Below are positions 61,800 through 64,000 of a DNA stretch of 64,000 nucleotides, one piece after another. This stretch comes from Luteimicrobium subarcticum (GTDB lineage: Bacteria > Actinomycetota > Actinomycetes > Actinomycetales > Cellulomonadaceae). The first letter of the stretch is position 1; each line of letters opens with the position of its first letter. The translations under genes and the position numbers were made by a program. The notes beneath the pieces were generated by a model. It saw only the letters and a program-made list of their open reading frames with translations, did not search any database and was not told the DNA's origin. Where the stretch lies: assembly GCF_002798015.1 (NCBI RefSeq), contig NZ_PGTZ01000010.1, positions 62,001-126,000 of the forward strand, in the 5' to 3' direction.

Positions 61800-62381
61800 G
61801 TGAAGGTCGTCGCCTGGCTCACCGAGGGCACCTGGGAGGCATGCGTCGACGCGACCCGCGACGTCGTGCGCGACCGGCGCCCCGACGAGGTCGTGCTGCT
61901 GCACGTCGAGGACCCAGGCACCGCCGAGGCGTGGACCGCGGCGCCCGTCGGGCTGTTCGGCCGAGGGGTGCACGACGCCGACCCGACCCCGCTGCACGAC
62001 GCCGCACGACAGCTCCTCGACGCCGCGGCGGCCCGGCTCGACGCGGGCGGGTCCGTCCGGCGCGACGCGCGGACCGTCACCGGGCGTGGTGCCCTCGAGC
62101 GCGAGGTCGTCGCCGCGTGCGACGACGCCGACCTGCTCGTCTGCGCTCGAGACGGCGACCGTCGCCGGCTAGGCCCGCACAGCCTCGGGGTGGCGAGCCG
62201 GTTCGTCGTCGACCACGCGCCGTGCGCCGTCCTGCTGGTGTGGCCCGAGGGCGCGCCCGACGGTGCGGACCGTCTGCCGCCGCTGCCTGCCGACCCGCAG
62301 GTCGACCCACCGCGCCCAGCTGGGCCGGTCCGCGCTCACCCCGCCGTCGCGCCGCCTGCGACGCCCTCCCCCGCACCCTGA
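61800..62381 (+). CDS. Universal-stress-type protein
   Basis: The 193-residue protein begins VKVVAWLTEGTWEACVDATR and has DEVVLLHVED as its second strand. Near residue 120-145 it shows the UspA ATP-loop pattern: LGPHSLGVASRFVVDHAPCA, then VLLVWPEG (compare G..S..v..ha.cpVlvv). An extra Pro-rich tail of about 40 residues follows. GTG 61800 has GGGGGT upstream; GTG 61791 is an alternative. The 3' end overlaps the convergent DUF2252 gene by 46 bp. Confidence 0.82.
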   Translation: MKVVAWLTEGTWEACVDATRDVVRDRRPDEVVLLHVEDPGTAEAWTAAPVGLFGRGVHDADPTPLHDAARQLLDAAAARLDAGGSVRRDARTVTGRGALEREVVAACDDADLLVCARDGDRRRLGPHSLGVASRFVVDHAPCAVLLVWPEGAPDGADRLPPLPADPQVDPPRPAGPVRAHPAVAPPATPSPAP

Positions 62382-63790
62382 CGGTCGACCAGCCCTGCAC
62401 GTGCCACGAACGCGGCGTGGTCGCGTTCGGTGACGTCGGCGTACTCCTCCGCGAAGTCCGCGAGCGCCTGGTCCGCGGTGTCGCTGCTACCGAGGTACGT
62501 GGCGATCGCGATCCGGTCGCCCGTGCGGGCGTGGGCCCGCGCGAGGGTCCGTCCGCAGAGCCCCGCGTAGACGGCGAGCGCCTTCGCGTCGAGCTGGGAC
62601 ACCACGGCCGCGAACTTCCAGTCGCGGAGCTGACGGACGTAGTAGTCGGCCGGCCGCTGCCCTGCGGAGCCGTCGGTGCGGTGCCACCCCAGCAGGACGT
62701 CGCTCACGGCCTGCATGCGGCGCTGGCCCTCGACGACGCGCCGCCCGGCGTGCTCGTACTCGCTCTCCCCGAGGTACCCGGCGAGCACCGACCGTCCCGC
62801 CTCCTTCGCCTGGAGCAGCAGCGGGGCCATCCCGTCGTGGGGCTCGAAGAGCAGGATCCAGGCGCGCGTGCCGACGCTGCCCACACCGACGACCTTGCGC
62901 GCGACCTGCACCAGGTCGAACTGCTCGACGAGCCATCGCGGGTCGGGGTCGAGCGTCGCCGTGTAGCCCCGCACGACGTCGCGGAGCACGGCGTCCACGA
63001 GCGCCGGGTCGAGGACCGACGCGAGGTCCTCCAGCGGGACCACCAGCGGGGGGTCCGCGACGATGCGCCGGCGTCCGTCGACGACCTCGGTGAGCTTGGT
63101 GACGGCCTGCACGCCGTCCCGACGGCGCGCCTTCGCGACGCTCGCGCGGACGCGCTTCTGGTCCCGGCGCACGAGCGACGTCCGGATCTGCGCGATGGCC
63201 TCCTCGACCTCGAGGTGCGCGTACCAGACGTCCACGACGGGCATCGCCGCGAGCTGGCGGATCCCCGTGCGGTACGCGGCGACGGTCGCGAGCACGGCCG
63301 CCCGGCGCTCCTTGCGCTTGAGGTCGTTCTCGCGCCCGGCGACGGCGACGCTCGCGACGAGGCGCTCGAGGTCCCACTCGAACGGTCCCGGCAGGGTCTC
63401 GTCGAAGTCGTTGAGGTCGAACACGAGCCGCCGCTCGGGCGACGCGTACATCCCGAAGTTCGACAGGTGGGCGTCGCCGCAGAGCTGCACCGTGAGTCCG
63501 GGCGACGGCGCGGTCGCCAGGTCGTCGGCCATGGGCAGGGCCGCGCCGCGGAAGAAGGTGAACGGCGAGACCGCCATGCGCTCGTGCCGGACCGGGACGA
63601 GCTCGGGGACGCGGGTCTCGTCCTGGCCGAGGACCAGCCCGACGGGGTCGCGGTCGCGCGCAAGGTCGACCGACCCGAGCGTCCGACGCGGGACGGCCGA
63701 ACGGGCCGCGCGACCTGTCGCGGCGCTCTCCTCACGGGTCCGGGCGGGTGCGGCGGGGGGCGTCGCGTCGTCGGACGATGTCGTCGTCAT
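62336..63790 (-). CDS. DUF2252 domain-containing protein
   Basis: The 484-residue protein has the DUF2252 landmarks: VRHERMAVSPFTFFRGAALP, GDAHLSNFGMYASPERRLVF and DLNDFDETLPGPFEWDLERL. A later region reads LARAHARTGD. The GDxHxxNF and DxNDFDE motifs parallel the catalytic and metal sites of APH-like kinases, so a kinase-like function is suspected though none is established. ATG 63790 begins a disordered N-terminus of about 30 residues. Confidence 0.92.
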   Translation of the reverse strand: MTTTSSDDATPPAAPARTREESAATGRAARSAVPRRTLGSVDLARDRDPVGLVLGQDETRVPELVPVRHERMAVSPFTFFRGAALPMADDLATAPSPGLTVQLCGDAHLSNFGMYASPERRLVFDLNDFDETLPGPFEWDLERLVASVAVAGRENDLKRKERRAAVLATVAAYRTGIRQLAAMPVVDVWYAHLEVEEAIAQIRTSLVRRDQKRVRASVAKARRRDGVQAVTKLTEVVDGRRRIVADPPLVVPLEDLASVLDPALVDAVLRDVVRGYTATLDPDPRWLVEQFDLVQVARKVVGVGSVGTRAWILLFEPHDGMAPLLLQAKEAGRSVLAGYLGESEYEHAGRRVVEGQRRMQAVSDVLLGWHRTDGSAGQRPADYYVRQLRDWKFAAVVSQLDAKALAVYAGLCGRTLARAHARTGDRIAIATYLGSSDTADQALADFAEEYADVTERDHAAFVARAGLVDRQGAGEGVAGGATAG

Positions 63791-63855
63791 ACGTGGAACG
63801 TACGACGACGGTCCGGCCTCGGCGCGCCGGGCGGGGCCGTCAGCGGGCGGAGCCG

Positions 63856-64000
63856 TCAGCGGGCGGAGAGGGCGACCGTCACGACCACGACGTCGTCGTC
63901 CTCGGCGGTGCTCGGCGCCAGCGTGGCGTGCAGGCCCGCGGGCGAGGGCGCGTCGGACGCCGACAGGGCCGACGCCAGGCGCCGGAACCCGTCGAGGATC
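63856..64000 (-). CDS. C-terminal end of a probable PP2C/SpoIIE-type phosphatase (runs off the right edge)
   Basis: The last 47 residues read ILDGFRRLASALSASDAPSP and end EDDDVVVVTVALSAR, followed by TGA at 63856-63858. The DD-x-VVVVTV ending is typical of SpoIIE/RsbU-type PP2C phosphatases, where the Asp pair binds metal. The rest lies outside the window, so this is a tentative call. A 16-bp near-perfect tandem duplication (GTCAGCGGGCGGAG...) spans the stop. Confidence 0.45.
   Translation of the reverse strand, partial: ILDGFRRLASALSASDAPSPAGLHATLAPSTAEDDDVVVVTVALSAR

Overview
The window is about 73% GC and uses GTG starts and ATGA/GTGA stop-start overlaps heavily. It carries a dnaK-grpE-dnaJ-hspR operon under paired HspR (HAIR) operators. 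Together with the gene families present (DUF1540, DUF6584, DUF2252, DUF5979 surface protein, YtrA-type GntR), this points to an actinomycete of the Micrococcales, most likely Cellulomonadaceae or Promicromonosporaceae (Cellulomonas/Cellulosimicrobium-like). I see no rRNA, tRNA, CRISPR array, insertion sequence or prophage; this looks like ordinary chromosome with several accessory patches.

Layout. 0-1.5 kb: the 5' end of a sigma-70-family factor, a degenerate GGDEF-like protein and a DUF1540 cysteine protein behind an AT-rich, palindrome-dense promoter. 1.7-5.8 kb: the heat-shock operon (reverse strand) with two HAIR sites. 5.9-8.2 kb: a YtrA-type regulator with an ABC exporter. 8.2-13.1 kb: GNAT, a four-cold-shock-domain protein, an aldo/keto reductase, and a zinc-ribbon SDR that lacks the canonical catalytic Tyr. 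13.1-14.35 kb: a cluster of gene remnants (vapBC, MOSC, SRPBCC). 14.3-19 kb: VOC proteins, an acetyltransferase, a two-component system and a CPBP protease.

19-35 kb is rich in efflux and regulation: MATE, one sugar-type MFS, three 14-TM DHA2 MFS exporters, a TetR-permease-ATPase-ATPase ABC operon and a ThrE-type exporter, with DeoR, TetR, TetR and MarR regulators next to recognisable operators. 35-49.5 kb is mixed metabolism and envelope: an ECF sigma factor with a SnoaL-like tail facing an atypical SDR, GyrI-like, DUF389, a luciferase-like oxidoreductase, aldo/keto reductase, tandem PAP2 phosphatases, a membrane fatty acid desaturase, diacylglycerol-kinase-like protein, a Pit phosphate permease operon with a PHO-box-like direct repeat, an AbiEii/MenT-like nucleotidyltransferase with an XRE partner, and a PH-domain protein.

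49.7-59.5 kb is one gene for a secreted, LAPTG-anchored surface protein of about 3,240 residues. Its C-terminal third is built of ten DUF5979-like modules in the order A-B-C-D, A-B-C-D, A-B, a roughly 1.4-kb higher-order repeat. The right edge holds an esterase, an ArsB/SLC13-type transporter, a universal-stress-type protein, a DUF2252 protein and the tail of a probable PP2C-type phosphatase.

The strongest candidates for something undescribed are the superrepeat surface protein with candidate isopeptide and disulfide cross-links in each module, the Zn-ribbon SDR family with a rebuilt active site, the toxin-first nucleotidyltransferase/XRE pair, and the four-CSD protein with an RGG-like linker.
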